A DNA stretch of 46,709 nucleotides from Verrucomicrobiales bacterium (GTDB lineage: Bacteria; Verrucomicrobiota; Verrucomicrobiia; Verrucomicrobiales; DEV007), in contig JARGOP010000020.1 in NCBI GenBank assembly GCA_029233965.1, positions 1 through 46,709 on the forward strand, written 5' to 3'. The position numbers and the translations under genes are program-made. The notes below the pieces were generated by a model. It searched no databases, was not told where the DNA came from, and was given only the letters and a program-made list of their open reading frames with translations. Position 1 is the first letter of the stretch. Each line of letters begins with the position of its first letter. Shown here one piece after another: positions 1-9,225 of the stretch.

Positions 1-27
1 GCACCACCGACAGCCTCAATTCTTCAT

Positions 28-52
28 CCCGCCTTTGGCTCCGAAAAGCGGG
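28..52 (-). terminator. Possible terminator hairpin after the SHD1 gene
   Basis: An inverted repeat (CCCGC at 28-32 against GCGGG at 48-52, with a flanking AAA/TTT match offset by one bulged base) begins 7 bases beyond the stop codon of the minus-strand SHD1 gene. There is no clear T-run after it on the minus strand, so it is only a terminator candidate. Confidence 0.3.
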
Positions 53-58
53 ACCACT

Positions 59-316
59 TCACCGCTTCGGACCGAAGCCAAGGTAGGCGTTGATTTTATC
101 CCGCCGACGGTTCTCCGGCACCTGTCGTGAGTAGAAAAATTCCGTATTGATGTCTGCTGCGTAGCTGACATCGAATTGAGCGGTGATCTGTGCAATGAGG
201 ATCGTGGCCTGATCCCGGACCGAGAATCTCTCGTCCGGAATCGAATAATGCCGTCCTTCTTTGGTTCGGAATTGAGCTACGCCGACTTCAAATTTCGTCA
301 GCTCGGCATGGATCAC
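59..316 (-). CDS. SHD1-domain (SLA1 homology domain 1-like) exported protein, start uncertain
   Basis: This is a small protein whose body (tryptophan followed by SADGKVIHAEL, then YSIPDERFSVRDQ) has the pattern of the SHD1 domain often seen in secreted PVC-group proteins; its biochemical role is unknown. The boundary given starts at the only conventional start codon, GTG at 316. The same frame stays open upstream to a TGA at 449-451. There it encodes a convincing export signal (NRASLSAALAGVFATGVAG) and the first SHD1 strand (QDWTSADG), so the real protein almost certainly begins near 424-442. No ATG, GTG or TTG exists there; only CTG at 424 or ATC at 442 could serve. The gene therefore uses a rare start, has lost its start codon, or the sequence has an error. 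It is divergent from the GH18 gene. Confidence 0.6.
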   Translation of the reverse strand: MIHAELTKFEVGVAQFRTKEGRHYSIPDERFSVRDQATILIAQITAQFDVSYAADINTEFFYSRQVPENRRRDKINAYLGFGPKR

Positions 317-555
317 TTTTCCGTCCGCACTCGTCCAATCCTGAATCGGAACGAGTGAATCCTGCCCCGCAACGCCAGTCGCGAATACTCCCGCAAGAGC
401 CGCCGACAGGGAGGCTCGATTCAGTAGACGTCGTCCGTTGATCGTTGATCAACTACCGCTGCCTCAACCCGTTTTCAACGGAATCCGGTGGTGCCGGAAC
501 GAGAGCGATTTCTATTCGCGTTGAGCGATGTCTAGCGGAGGTTAGCCGGGGTGTC

Positions 556-1479
556 ATGATGTTGAAGAATCCAGTCCCCGTTATTTTGCTGCTGTTTCTG
601 ACGGCCCCGGCTCCGGCTGACGAGCCGGCGAAGCGTACCCTTGCGGTTTACCTGCCGGACTATCGCGTCAAGGCGGACACGGAGCCGCAGCTCTACGGAA
701 CGACACACCTCGTCCTCTTTTCGGCGAAGCCCAACGACAATGGTTCGGTCGATTTTTCGAGAATCACCCCGGAACTTCTCGCTTTTGGAGAAAAAGCGAA
801 AGCGAACGGCCGCGTCAAAGTGACCTTCTGCGTCGGGGGATGGGGACGGGGAAAGCTGTTCGCGAACGCGGTGAGTTCTGAAGCGAGTCGTGCGCGATTT
901 GTGGATGACCTCGTCGCGTTTTGCGAAGCTCAGGATCTTGACGGCGTCGATATCGATTGGGAGTTCCCCCGGGGCGATCAGGAGCATGCTGATTTCGCGT
1001 TGTTCCTCGAAGGGCTTTCGGGAAAGCTCCGTCCCTCCGGTCGGATCCTGACGGTGGCGCTGGGCTACTCGCGGCCTCTCCCGGCGAAGTGCTGGCCGTT
1101 TATTGATCAGGTGAATTTGATGAGTTATCAGCCCTGGAGCGAAGAGCCCTACGAGGCCTGGTTGAGCGAGTCGATTGATCGGTTTCTCGAGGCGGGGTTG
1201 CCTCCCGAAAAGTTGCTCCTCGGGGTTGGCTTTTATGCGAAAGAAAAAGCGGGGGAACGCCGCGCGATCTCGTGGAAGCATCTCGTGGGAGAGGATGCGA
1301 AGGAACGGCCTGCTTCCGGACACGGCTACTGGCCGGTGGGAAAGGAAGCCTGCGATTTGCGCCTGCGACTTGCGAAAGAGCGCGGGCTGGCCGGCGTCAT
1401 GGTTTGGGATTATGGACATGATAGTCCCGACCCGGAGCATTCCCTGTTGCGGTATTTGGCGGAGGGCCTGCGGGAGTGA
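556..1479 (+). CDS. Secreted glycoside hydrolase family 18 (chitinase-like)
   Basis: This is a predicted exported GH18 TIM-barrel hydrolase acting on beta-1,4-linked N-acetylglucosamine polymers or related glycans. An N-terminal hydrophobic signal (residues about 7-21, ending APA) is followed by the barrel. The second conserved GH18 strand is seen as TFCVGGWG near residues 90-97. The catalytic signature DGVDIDWEF lies at about 129-137, with the acid/base glutamate at about residue 136. The strand motif VNLMSYQPW also fits. At 307 residues it is a minimal catalytic domain without a carbohydrate-binding module. The ATG at 556 (or 559) was chosen because it places the signal peptide at the N-terminus; the open frame extends upstream to 445 but that part looks non-coding. 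It could be a deacetylase-like or non-chitinolytic GH18, since the substrate cannot be read from the sequence. Confidence 0.85.
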   Translation: MMLKNPVPVILLLFLTAPAPADEPAKRTLAVYLPDYRVKADTEPQLYGTTHLVLFSAKPNDNGSVDFSRITPELLAFGEKAKANGRVKVTFCVGGWGRGKLFANAVSSEASRARFVDDLVAFCEAQDLDGVDIDWEFPRGDQEHADFALFLEGLSGKLRPSGRILTVALGYSRPLPAKCWPFIDQVNLMSYQPWSEEPYEAWLSESIDRFLEAGLPPEKLLLGVGFYAKEKAGERRAISWKHLVGEDAKERPASGHGYWPVGKEACDLRLRLAKERGLAGVMVWDYGHDSPDPEHSLLRYLAEGLRE

Positions 1480-1620
1480 TTGGAGGTTTTCAGAAGTCGT
1501 GGCGAAGTGGATTCGTCTTCCAACTTTTCCCCGGGTCCGCCATTCCCGCTCCCTCAAATCCGCCGAAAGGAAAATTGACGGGGCGGGGGCATCTTTCCAT
1601 GCTCCTTCGAGATCGAATGA

Positions 1621-4449
1621 ATGATGATGCACCGCGTTTTTGCCCTCTTCTTTTTCAGTGTCAGTGTCAGTGTCAGTTTCAGCGCCGTCGCGGCTGAATT
1701 TCCGGAGCCCTACAACACCGAACCGGGTGACCCCTCGCCAATGCCGGCAGGGGAAGCTGCGGCGACGGCAACGCTGCCGGAGGGGTTTCGTCTTGAGGTC
1801 TTTGCCTCGGAGCCTGAGGTCCAGCAGCCGATCGCGATTTGCTTTGATGAACCCGGCCGCCTTTGGGTCGCAGAGTGTTATACCTACGCGGAGCGTCCCC
1901 TTCGCTGGGATCTTGAGTTGCGTGACCGGATTGTCGTTCTTGCGGACACGAGCGGGGATGGAAAATCAGATTCACGGACGGTCTTCTGGGATGAGGGGAA
2001 AAGACTCACGAGCATTGCCTGGGAACAGGGCGGAGTCTGGGCGCTTTGCGCGCCGGAGTTGCTTTTCATTCCGGATGCAGACGGCGATCTCGTGCCGGAC
2101 GGCGACCCGGTCGTAGTCCTCGATGGATTCGATGCCGAACTCATCGGTCACAATGTCGTGAACGGCCTGAAGTGGGGGCCCGATGGATGGCTCTACGGAC
2201 GCCACGGGATCACCGCGACCTCGCGGGTGGGGGCACCGGGCGCGCCGGAAAGCGAGCGGACCTCGCTGAATACTTCGATCTGGAGATTTCAACCGGAGCG
2301 AAAGGTTTTCGAAGTGGTTTCGCATGGAGGAACGAATCCCTGGGGACTCGACTGGGACAAAAACGGCCAGCTCTTTTACACGAACACCGTGATCGGTCAT
2401 CTCTGGCACGCGATACCGGGCGGGTATTTTGAGCGGATGTTCGGGGCGCATCTCAACCGTCATGCCTATGAGCTGATCCAGCACACCGCTGATCACTATC
2501 ATTGGGACAAGGGAAGTGAAAAGTGGAGCGACATTCGCGAGGGGATCTCGGGAAAGACCTCGGACCTCGGTGGCGGTCACGCGCACATGGGGTGCCTCAT
2601 TTACGAGGGCGGCGTCTGGCCGGCTCAGTATCAGGGTAAGCTCTTCACCTGCAATCTGCACGGGCGCCGGGTCAATATGGAGCGGCTTGATCGCGAAGGC
2701 GTCGGCTACGTCGCCCGGCATGAACCTGATTTTCTCATGATGAAAGACCCCTGGTTTCGCGGGCTCGATCTCGTGACGGGACCGGATGGTCAGGTTTGGG
2801 TCAATGATTGGTCGGACACCGGGGAGTGTCACGACAACGACGGGATTCATCGCACCAGTGGGCGGATCTACCGGATTGTCTACGAGGGGGCGGATGCAGG
2901 GAAGCCGACGACGGGGAGACCCGGGTGGCTCACGCAGCGCAGGGATCCTGATTTCGGCCGGGAGAATATTGAGGCTTTGTTAGCCTCGGGCGATGAGCCG
3001 CGAATTGCGATGGGGGTTCGCTGGTTCGCGGAGGATTTTGGTGAGGACGGCGGGACCGCGAAGCGTTTCCTTGCGCTGGCGAAGGATGCTCCCGACGGGC
3101 TTGTCCGCCTTGAGTTGGCATCGGCGCTTCAACGCATCCCCCTCGAGGAGCGAATTCCGTTGGCTTCCGTTCTCTCGCAAGTCGTTGCCGACGCCGATGA
3201 TCGACAGCAGCCTTTGATGATCTGGTATGGGATTTCCGAAGCCGTTCCGGCCTTCCCGGAGGCAGCGGTGGAACTGGCGATCGATTCGAAGCTGCCCACG
3301 GTGAGCCGCCTTATCGCAAGAAGACTGGCGGAGGAAATTGAGGAGAATCCGGATCCGGTGAATGACTTGCTCACGAAAGCCGCCGCGAACGCGGATCCCG
3401 GGATCCTCAGTGCGGTCCTGACCGGAATTGGAGAAGCTCTCGGTGGTTGGAGTCAGGCTCCGAAGCCCGCGGTGTGGGAATCCATCGTCGCGGCCGGGAA
3501 TGAGTCAGACTCACCCGGATTGAAGGATCGCATCCGGGAGCTTTCCGTTCTCTTCGGAGACGGCAGGGCCCGTGAAGAGTTGTTGGCCATCGCCGCGAAT
3601 CTCGAAGCGGATCCGGGAGCGCGCCGGTCCGCTTTGGTTCATCTCCTCAGACAGCCGGACGTTGATCTGCTTCCTCTCCTCAAAAAGTGGGTCACGGATA
3701 AGGTGATTGCGCCCGAGGCGGTTCGGGGATTGGCGCTCTACGAGGAAAAGGGGTTGTCGGCTCAGATCCTGAATTTCTGGACGCGCAACCCGATCCATCG
3801 CCCCGTCGCGATTGACACTCTCGTTTCGAGGGCGTCCTATGCCTCTGATTTGCTGGATGCGATCGAAAAAGGACGCATCCCGCCCCGCGCCGTTTCCCCG
3901 TTTCAGGCGAGACAGATCCGGAGCCTTGAAGACGAAACATTGAACAAGCGTCTCGGGGAACTCTGGGGGGAAGTGAACGAAACTTCGGCGGAGAAGAAGG
4001 AGGAGATCGCGAAGTGGAAGTCTCTCCTGACAGAGGAAGTGATCGGGCAGGCGGATCCCGTGAAAGGTGAGGTGGTCTTTGCACAGAGCTGCGGCGCCTG
4101 TCATCAACTCTATGGAAAAGGCGGCAACTTCGGCCCTGATCTGACGGGGAGTGATCGACACAATCTGGATTATCTCCTCGGCAATATCATCAATCCGAAC
4201 GATGTCGTTCCCGCGGACTATCGATTGACGGTGTTTACGCTCAAAGACGCTCGCGTCGTTTCGGGAATCGTTCCGGAAGAGGATGAACGCTCCGTTTCGG
4301 TGCAGACTCCGGCCGGGTTGGTGAAGATCGAGGCGAAGGAGATTCAATCCCGCGAGACGCTGCCGCTTTCTCTCATGCCCGAAGGTCTTCTCAAAGCGAT
4401 GCCGGATGAAGAGGTCAGAGATCTCATCGCTTACTTAATGTCACGATGA
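1621..4449 (+). CDS. PVC-type membrane-bound dehydrogenase with HEAT-like region and c-type heme domain
   Basis: This large exported protein has three regions. After a signal peptide (residues 1-25) comes a beta-propeller (about 45-420) with the hallmark PEGFRLEVFASEP entry and the strand WGPDGWLYGRHG typical of the PVC putative membrane-bound dehydrogenase family. A middle alpha-helical HEAT-like segment spans about 440-800. A C-terminal heme domain carries Cys824-Gly-Ala-Cys827-His828 followed by GGNFGPDLTG, the pattern of the PVC CxxCH heme-binding domain. The family is presumed to oxidise sugars or alcohols at the cell surface and pass electrons to the heme, but its substrate is not established. 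The stop overlaps the ATG of the next sulfatase (ATGA at 4446), so the two are probably translated together. The start is the first of three consecutive ATG codons. Confidence 0.85.
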   Translation: MMMHRVFALFFFSVSVSVSFSAVAAEFPEPYNTEPGDPSPMPAGEAAATATLPEGFRLEVFASEPEVQQPIAICFDEPGRLWVAECYTYAERPLRWDLELRDRIVVLADTSGDGKSDSRTVFWDEGKRLTSIAWEQGGVWALCAPELLFIPDADGDLVPDGDPVVVLDGFDAELIGHNVVNGLKWGPDGWLYGRHGITATSRVGAPGAPESERTSLNTSIWRFQPERKVFEVVSHGGTNPWGLDWDKNGQLFYTNTVIGHLWHAIPGGYFERMFGAHLNRHAYELIQHTADHYHWDKGSEKWSDIREGISGKTSDLGGGHAHMGCLIYEGGVWPAQYQGKLFTCNLHGRRVNMERLDREGVGYVARHEPDFLMMKDPWFRGLDLVTGPDGQVWVNDWSDTGECHDNDGIHRTSGRIYRIVYEGADAGKPTTGRPGWLTQRRDPDFGRENIEALLASGDEPRIAMGVRWFAEDFGEDGGTAKRFLALAKDAPDGLVRLELASALQRIPLEERIPLASVLSQVVADADDRQQPLMIWYGISEAVPAFPEAAVELAIDSKLPTVSRLIARRLAEEIEENPDPVNDLLTKAAANADPGILSAVLTGIGEALGGWSQAPKPAVWESIVAAGNESDSPGLKDRIRELSVLFGDGRAREELLAIAANLEADPGARRSALVHLLRQPDVDLLPLLKKWVTDKVIAPEAVRGLALYEEKGLSAQILNFWTRNPIHRPVAIDTLVSRASYASDLLDAIEKGRIPPRAVSPFQARQIRSLEDETLNKRLGELWGEVNETSAEKKEEIAKWKSLLTEEVIGQADPVKGEVVFAQSCGACHQLYGKGGNFGPDLTGSDRHNLDYLLGNIINPNDVVPADYRLTVFTLKDARVVSGIVPEEDERSVSVQTPAGLVKIEAKEIQSRETLPLSLMPEGLLKAMPDEEVRDLIAYLMSR
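1655..1684 (+). repeat. Hexanucleotide microsatellite (TCAGTG-like) inside a signal peptide
   Basis: Five tandem 6-base units are present: three perfect TCAGTG copies followed by TCAGTT and TCAGCG. They encode alternating Ser-Val in the hydrophobic core of the signal peptide of the heme dehydrogenase. Because the unit is two codons long, slippage would change signal length without shifting the frame. Confidence 0.8.
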
Positions 4450-6044
4450 TTTTCAACCCGGTCGTTGCCATGCGAAATGTTTTACTGCTGCTCATTGGTT
4501 TCACAGGATTGATCCTCCCGCCGACCGTGCTCGGTGAAGAGGATGCTCTGCCTGACATTGTCATTATTTTGGCCGACGACATGGGCTGGGGCGATCCGCA
4601 GTGTTATGAGCCGGATTCAAAGATTCCGACTCCCAATCTGGATCGGCTCGCCGATGAAGGGATGCGCTTCACCGATGCCCATACGCCGTCTTCGGTCTGC
4701 ACCCCGACCCGATACACGCTCCTGACAGGGCGCTATTGCTGGCGGACATGGCTGGAGAAAGGGGTCCTCGACGGCTTCGGGCCTCCTCTCATTGGCGGCG
4801 GGGAAGACACGGTTGCGACCTTGCTGAAGCGGGCCGGCTACCGGACTGCCTGTGTTGGAAAGTGGCATCTCGGTATGCAGTGGCACGATCTCGAGGGCAA
4901 TCCTGTCGGAGAAAGGGGCGCGCAGGGGTTTCGGCCCGGTGACACGATGGATTTTGGTCAGGACCTGACAGGGGGACCGAACGACGTCGGCTTTGACTCC
5001 TATTTCGGGATCTCGGCTTCTCTCGACATGAGTCCCTACGTCTATCTTCGGGACCGCCGCGTCGAAACGCGGCCGACTGCGTGGCATGAGAAAATTGAGG
5101 ATACGATTTTTCTCAACGGCGTTTCCGGGGTGAAGTCACCGGGTTTTGACATTCACGATGTTCTTCCCCGCTTTGGTGAGGAAGCGGTCCGTGTGATTTC
5201 GAGTCATGCCGGGAAAGCCAATCCGCTCTTTCTCTATCTGCCGCTCAATTCTCCCCACTTGCCGGTATCCCCTTCCGCCGGAGTGAAGGGTAAGAGCGAG
5301 GCAGGAGACTACGGGGATTTCGTTTGGGAGACCGATGAAGTGGTCGGGCGTGTCCTCGACGCGCTGGACGAAACGGGCATGGCGGAAAATACACTCGTGC
5401 TCTTCACGAGTGACAATGGCGGTCTCTGGCATTGGTGGAACTTCCGGGCGGACGATGATGGCGGGAAAGCACCAACCACACCGAGAGGTGACTATGTCAG
5501 GGAGTTCGGGCATCAGAGCAATGCGGACTGGAGAGGAACCAAGGCCGATATCTACGAAGGCGGTCACCGGGTTCCCTTTCTGGTTCGTTGGCCCGCAAAG
5601 GTGAAAGGTGGCCGGGTCAGTGAAGCACTGGTCGAACTCACCGATGTCTTCGCGACGGTGGAAGAGATCACCGGGCTGAAAGGGAAAGAGACTTCCGGGA
5701 TGGACAGCTTTTCGATGCTTCCGGTCTTGCTCGGCGCGGCGGAGGAGGTGCGCCCGTTTTCGATCCATCATTCTCTCGCGGGAACATTTGCCCTGCGGCA
5801 AGGGCCCTGGAAAATGATCGAAGGTCGCGGGTCCGGTGGTTTTACCCGGCCCCGTCACGCCCGGGATTTCGACGATGACATCCCCGGCCAGCTCTACAAT
5901 CTCGATTCGGATTTTCAGGAGACAAAGAACCGGTGGGTGGATGAATCGAAGCGGGTCTCCGAAATGAAGTCTTTCCTCGAAACGGTGCGGGAAACTTCGG
6001 CGAGAGACGCGGCAAGCGGAAAATCGGTTGTTGGCAGGGATTGA
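4446..6044 (+). CDS. Secreted sulfatase (arylsulfatase family, Cys-type)
   Basis: This is a predicted sulfate ester hydrolase exported by an N-terminal signal (hydrophobic residues about 12-28). The active-site signature Cys85-Thr-Pro-Thr-Arg89 is the CxPxR form in which the cysteine is converted to formylglycine. Metal-binding aspartates are in LADDMGWGD (Asp44 and Asp45) and TSDNGG (Asp323, Asn324). GKWHLG (138-143) and SPHLP (269-273) supply the conserved lysine and histidines. At 532 residues the length is normal. The ATG at 4446 overlaps the upstream stop (ATGA), matching several couplings in this window; an alternative ATG at 4470 gives a shorter signal. It is a close paralogue of the sulfatase at 23684-25219, sharing RFTDAHTPS and TGRYCWRT. 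The substrate is unknown. Confidence 0.9.
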   Translation: MIFNPVVAMRNVLLLLIGFTGLILPPTVLGEEDALPDIVIILADDMGWGDPQCYEPDSKIPTPNLDRLADEGMRFTDAHTPSSVCTPTRYTLLTGRYCWRTWLEKGVLDGFGPPLIGGGEDTVATLLKRAGYRTACVGKWHLGMQWHDLEGNPVGERGAQGFRPGDTMDFGQDLTGGPNDVGFDSYFGISASLDMSPYVYLRDRRVETRPTAWHEKIEDTIFLNGVSGVKSPGFDIHDVLPRFGEEAVRVISSHAGKANPLFLYLPLNSPHLPVSPSAGVKGKSEAGDYGDFVWETDEVVGRVLDALDETGMAENTLVLFTSDNGGLWHWWNFRADDDGGKAPTTPRGDYVREFGHQSNADWRGTKADIYEGGHRVPFLVRWPAKVKGGRVSEALVELTDVFATVEEITGLKGKETSGMDSFSMLPVLLGAAEEVRPFSIHHSLAGTFALRQGPWKMIEGRGSGGFTRPRHARDFDDDIPGQLYNLDSDFQETKNRWVDESKRVSEMKSFLETVRETSARDAASGKSVVGRD

Positions 6045-6079
6045 CTCAGGGCATCGCAGGGGGGAGTGATGGGGGAGTG

Positions 6080-7537
6080 ATGACCTCTCCTCCTTTTCAG
6101 AATCATTATGCAAAGCTTCCGGATCGCTTTTATGCGAGAGTGGATCCGGCAAAAGTTCCGACTCCGGAATGGATCCGTGTGAATGAGGCTCTCGCCGGTG
6201 AACTCGGGCTTGATCTCGAATGGTTGAAGTCCGGTGAGGGGCTTGCGATGTTGTCAGGGAATACCATGCCGGAGGGCGCGGAACCGATCGCCCAGGCTTA
6301 TGCGGGGCATCAATTTGGAGGATGGGTGCCTCAACTCGGGGATGGTCGTGCCATTCTTCTGGGGGAAGTCAAACACGAGGATGGCTCGCCCCGTGATCTT
6401 CAGCTCAAGGGTTCGGGGCGCACTCCGTTTTCGAGAGGCGGGGACGGGAAAGCCCCGCTGGGCCCGGTTCTCCGCGAATACATCGTGAGCGAAGCGATGG
6501 CTGCCCTCGGCGTCCCTACGACGAGGGCCCTCGCCGCCGTGACGACAGGGGAGTCGGTTTATCGGGAGGAGGCTCTGCCGGGCGCGGTTCTCACCCGTGT
6601 CGCCGCGAGCCATATCCGCGTGGGGACCTTTCAGTTTTTCTATGCGAGAGAGGACGTGGAGGGCTTGAAAACGCTCGCGGATTTTGTGATTGATCGTCAT
6701 TACCCGGAGGTGGGCGAAAGCGAAGCGCGCTATGAAGCGCTCCTGAAGGCGGTGATACGGAGACAGGCCTCACTCATCGCCCGCTGGATGAACCTCGGAT
6801 TTATTCATGGCGTCATGAACACGGATAACATGACGATTTCAGGGGAGACAATCGACTTTGGTCCCTGTGCGTTCATGGACGAGTTCCATCCGGAAACGGT
6901 CTTCAGTTCGATTGATCGACAGGGGCGCTATGCGTGGATCAATCAACCCGTCGCGGGAAACTGGAATCTGGCACGCTTTGCGGAAACGCTTCTGCCCCTG
7001 CTTTCAGACGACCGCGAGAAGGCGGTGGGAATCGCAGAGGGCTTCCTCCACGAGTTTGAGGAACTCTTCAATGATGCCTACTTCGACGGTTTCGCAGAGA
7101 AGCTGGGATTGCGCGGGGAAGCGGGAACGACGCGTCCCTTTGTTGAGAAGACGCTTGGGTTCATGGCGGAGTCATCTCTGGACTTCACTCAATTTTTCAC
7201 CGCCCTGACCCGATACGCCCGCGACGAAAACGTCTCGCATCTGCCTGAGCCGTTCAGCGCAAGCCCGGGGTCGGAGGAATGGCTTTCGGAGTGGAAGGGC
7301 CTGGCGGGCGATGAGGAAGAAACCCTTTCCCGGATGAAGGCGGCGAATCCGGTCCTCATTCCGCGAAACCATCGTGTCGAGGAAGCGATTCAGGCCGGAA
7401 TGAAAGGGGAATACTCCGTCTTTCATCGTCTCGTTGAGGCACTCTCCGATCCTTTCACGGAGCGCGGGGAATTCGAGGATCTCGAGGCACCGCCGGCCCC
7501 CGGGGAAAAGGTGACCGCCACCTTCTGCGGGACGTGA
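6080..7537 (+). CDS. selO: Protein adenylyltransferase SelO (YdiU family), cysteine form
   Basis: This is a pseudokinase-fold enzyme of the SelO/YdiU family, which transfers AMP from ATP to Ser/Thr/Tyr of target proteins and is linked to redox stress. The conserved family blocks are present: [17 protein letters not shown], then [22 protein letters not shown], then [11 protein letters not shown] followed by TIDFGP carrying the catalytic and metal-binding acidic residues. Length (485 residues) is normal. The third residue from the C-terminus is cysteine (Phe-Cys-Gly-Thr), the place held by selenocysteine in vertebrate SelO; here the codon is TGC, so it is the ordinary cysteine form. The ATG at 6080 was chosen to match the family N-terminus; a TTG at 6041 overlapping the upstream stop is possible. 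It has no signal peptide and should be cytoplasmic. Confidence 0.92.
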   Translation: MTSPPFQNHYAKLPDRFYARVDPAKVPTPEWIRVNEALAGELGLDLEWLKSGEGLAMLSGNTMPEGAEPIAQAYAGHQFGGWVPQLGDGRAILLGEVKHEDGSPRDLQLKGSGRTPFSRGGDGKAPLGPVLREYIVSEAMAALGVPTTRALAAVTTGESVYREEALPGAVLTRVAASHIRVGTFQFFYAREDVEGLKTLADFVIDRHYPEVGESEARYEALLKAVIRRQASLIARWMNLGFIHGVMNTDNMTISGETIDFGPCAFMDEFHPETVFSSIDRQGRYAWINQPVAGNWNLARFAETLLPLLSDDREKAVGIAEGFLHEFEELFNDAYFDGFAEKLGLRGEAGTTRPFVEKTLGFMAESSLDFTQFFTALTRYARDENVSHLPEPFSASPGSEEWLSEWKGLAGDEEETLSRMKAANPVLIPRNHRVEEAIQAGMKGEYSVFHRLVEALSDPFTERGEFEDLEAPPAPGEKVTATFCGT

Positions 7538-7545
7538 CAGGTGAC

Positions 7546-8397
7546 TCAGGCCTGCTCCTTCGGATTCAATCGATATCGATAGAGCAGGAGGAGAAGAAGC
7601 GGCAGGAGCCAGTGCGAGGTCCGCACCGCCGTTTCGAAGGCCCATGGATCGAGAGTCCACCCTGACAAGCTCACATCGAAGTGGGCAACGATGCGTGCGC
7701 TCGCAGTGGCGGCACCCCAGACTACGAGGTAGATCAGGGAAACGATCCGCGCCGGTTTGAAGAAAATGCCGATCGCGAAGACGATGTCGAGCCAGCCGAC
7801 GATGGAGAGAAAGAGGATCGCCGATTCCTGAGTCACCCCGAGAATGTTCATTGTCATGTTTTGATAGGAGAGGGGAACCGGGTGAATTCCTGCGGCATAA
7901 AATCCGTGTCCAATAAAGGTCATCGCTGCGGCGATGCTGACGAGGAGGCTCCATCGGCGTAGTGATACGTTCTTCCCTGTCGCAAAGAACAGGGCGATCG
8001 GGGTGATCATTTGCAGGGCGTGCTCAATCGCCATTCCAAAATCGAAATCGGAGGCGACCCATCTCGCAAGACTGTCGAGGAAGAGAAGGAAGGCCATGGG
8101 CCAGAGCAACCACCGGGTCCACGGGCAGCATTTTCCGGAGACGAACCACGGCAGGGTTGCCCCGAGGATCAGGATGAGGCCGAAGACCATCAAGCCCTGG
8201 TTGATCCATGGATCGGAAGCGGTCGCAAAATCCGACCAGGTCATCCCGGTGAGCTGATGGATCAATCCGGTCCACCAGTCTTCCTGCCAGACCAGTCCGC
8301 GGATCGGACTGTCCCATCGCCACGTCAGCCATCCCCGCGCCACAAGCGTGACACTGACACAGAGCTTGAGGAGAGTGAGCCAACGCTGGTAAGTCAT
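7546..8397 (-). CDS. Polytopic membrane protein of unknown function
   Basis: This protein of about 283 residues has seven or eight hydrophobic segments, including a first segment near LKLCVSVTLVARGWL and later ones near LMVFGLILILGATLPWF, WPMAFLLFL and AILFLSIVGWLDIVFAIGIFF, and ends in a leucine run followed by a basic tail. No catalytic motif was recognised. The later half faintly recalls DoxX-like membrane proteins, but I would not assign that. The ATG at 8397 was chosen because AGAGG lies about 7 bases upstream and because the additional upstream residues of the open frame look non-coding. It is downstream of msrA on the same strand with a gap of 92 bases, and convergent with selO (8-base gap). 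Confidence 0.75.
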   Translation of the reverse strand: MTYQRWLTLLKLCVSVTLVARGWLTWRWDSPIRGLVWQEDWWTGLIHQLTGMTWSDFATASDPWINQGLMVFGLILILGATLPWFVSGKCCPWTRWLLWPMAFLLFLDSLARWVASDFDFGMAIEHALQMITPIALFFATGKNVSLRRWSLLVSIAAAMTFIGHGFYAAGIHPVPLSYQNMTMNILGVTQESAILFLSIVGWLDIVFAIGIFFKPARIVSLIYLVVWGAATASARIVAHFDVSLSGWTLDPWAFETAVRTSHWLLPLLLLLLYRYRLNPKEQA

Positions 8398-8489
8398 AAG
8401 ATGCCTCTTTATGCCGTCACTCGCGCAGGTGGTCGACGAAAAAGGAACACGTTTCACCGTGATGCTTCTCCGTAGCTTTCGGGAACCTG

Positions 8490-9215
8490 TCAGTGATTTG
8501 CGACGACTTTCCTGAGGGTTGACTCCATCGATGCCGGAAGGCCATAGGCCGGAAGCTCTTCGCGGAAAGTTTCCCAGTTGCGCTCCATCCCCGAGCCGAG
8601 GAAGGCATTGAGGCGCGTTGCCACTGCCGAGTCGGCGAGCGACTTTTCATCGGGATAGGTCTCTTCCAGAAATGCCCTCAGGTCGTGGTAGCGCGTCAGG
8701 TAGTAACTCTGATGGTAGCGCTCCGCGTAGGTGAATTCGGTCACCGGCTCGAGATGAGTCTGAATGGACTCCACCGCGACGCCATGCCGTTCCGATTCAG
8801 CCTGAAACGAGGCACGGGCTATCGCCTCCTGCGCGTCGGAGCGGTAGAAGAGAACGTTTCGATACTGGCTCGAAGGATGATTCCGCAGGCTGTGATGACT
8901 GTCCCAGAAACAGGAGAGTACTTGTTGAAAAGTGATGAGATCAGGATCGAAATCGATCGAGATTACCTCGGTATGATCGCCCATGGACTGATAGGTCGGG
9001 GAAGCGGTCCTGCCACCGCAGTATCCGGCCCTGGTCCTCAATACTCCTGGAAGGCTTCCGAACTCGGAATCCGGTCCCCAGAATCATCCCACTCCGAAGG
9101 TGGCAGTTTCGTAGGCCCGCTTCGAAGTTGTTTTGTCGAAGGGAAGCCGGTCAGCGGAGAGGGTCCCGTCTTCAATCGCAAGAGGACCGGCTTGAGTTCT
9201 GGATGAATGGAACAT
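8490..9215 (-). CDS. msrA: Peptide methionine sulfoxide reductase MsrA, probable selenoprotein (Sec44, TGA at 9084-9086)
   Basis: This enzyme reduces methionine-S-sulfoxide in proteins. Reading from the ATG at 9215, the frame runs through one TGA at codon 44 (9086-9084) to the true stop at 8490. The TGA replaces the catalytic cysteine: the residues before it are YETATFGVG and those after are FWGPDSEFG, which together form the MsrA active-site block GCFWG with only the cysteine changed. The rest of the domain follows without a break: LPGVLRTRAGYCGG, TYQSMGDHTEV, SSQYRNVLF and FTYAERYHQSYYL. A SECIS-like hairpin (9045-9083) begins right after the TGA. Conventional calling would keep only a fragment starting at TTG 9041, lacking the active site. 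Total length is 241 residues. There is no signal peptide. The start lies 10 bases downstream of the lipoprotein hydrolase stop, suggesting cotranscription. Confidence 0.9.
9045..9083 (-). promoter_or_regulatory. Bacterial SECIS-like hairpin in msrA
   Basis: On the minus strand directly after the TGA, TTCTGG (9083-9078) pairs with CCAGGA (9050-9045). Above an asymmetric internal loop (GGACC against TT), GGATTCCG (9072-9065) pairs with CGGAAGCC (9060-9053) with a single A/G mismatch. The apical loop is AGTT (9064-9061), with G as second base, 21 bases after the TGA. Bacterial SECIS elements recognised by SelB have this geometry, with a G among the first loop bases about 16-37 bases past the TGA. 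Folding was judged by eye. Confidence 0.7.
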
Positions 9216-9225
9216 GGTGGTGCGT

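Noticed and set aside
532-1632. Long minus-strand open frame opposite the GH18 gene
   Set aside because: Its translation is Arg/Pro-rich with no domain pattern; it is the shadow of the GH18 gene, which has clear catalytic motifs.
6041-6079. TTG start of selO overlapping the upstream stop
   Set aside because: It would add a Gly-rich extension absent from the family; the ATG at 6080 gives the normal N-terminus, though coupling from the TTG cannot be excluded.
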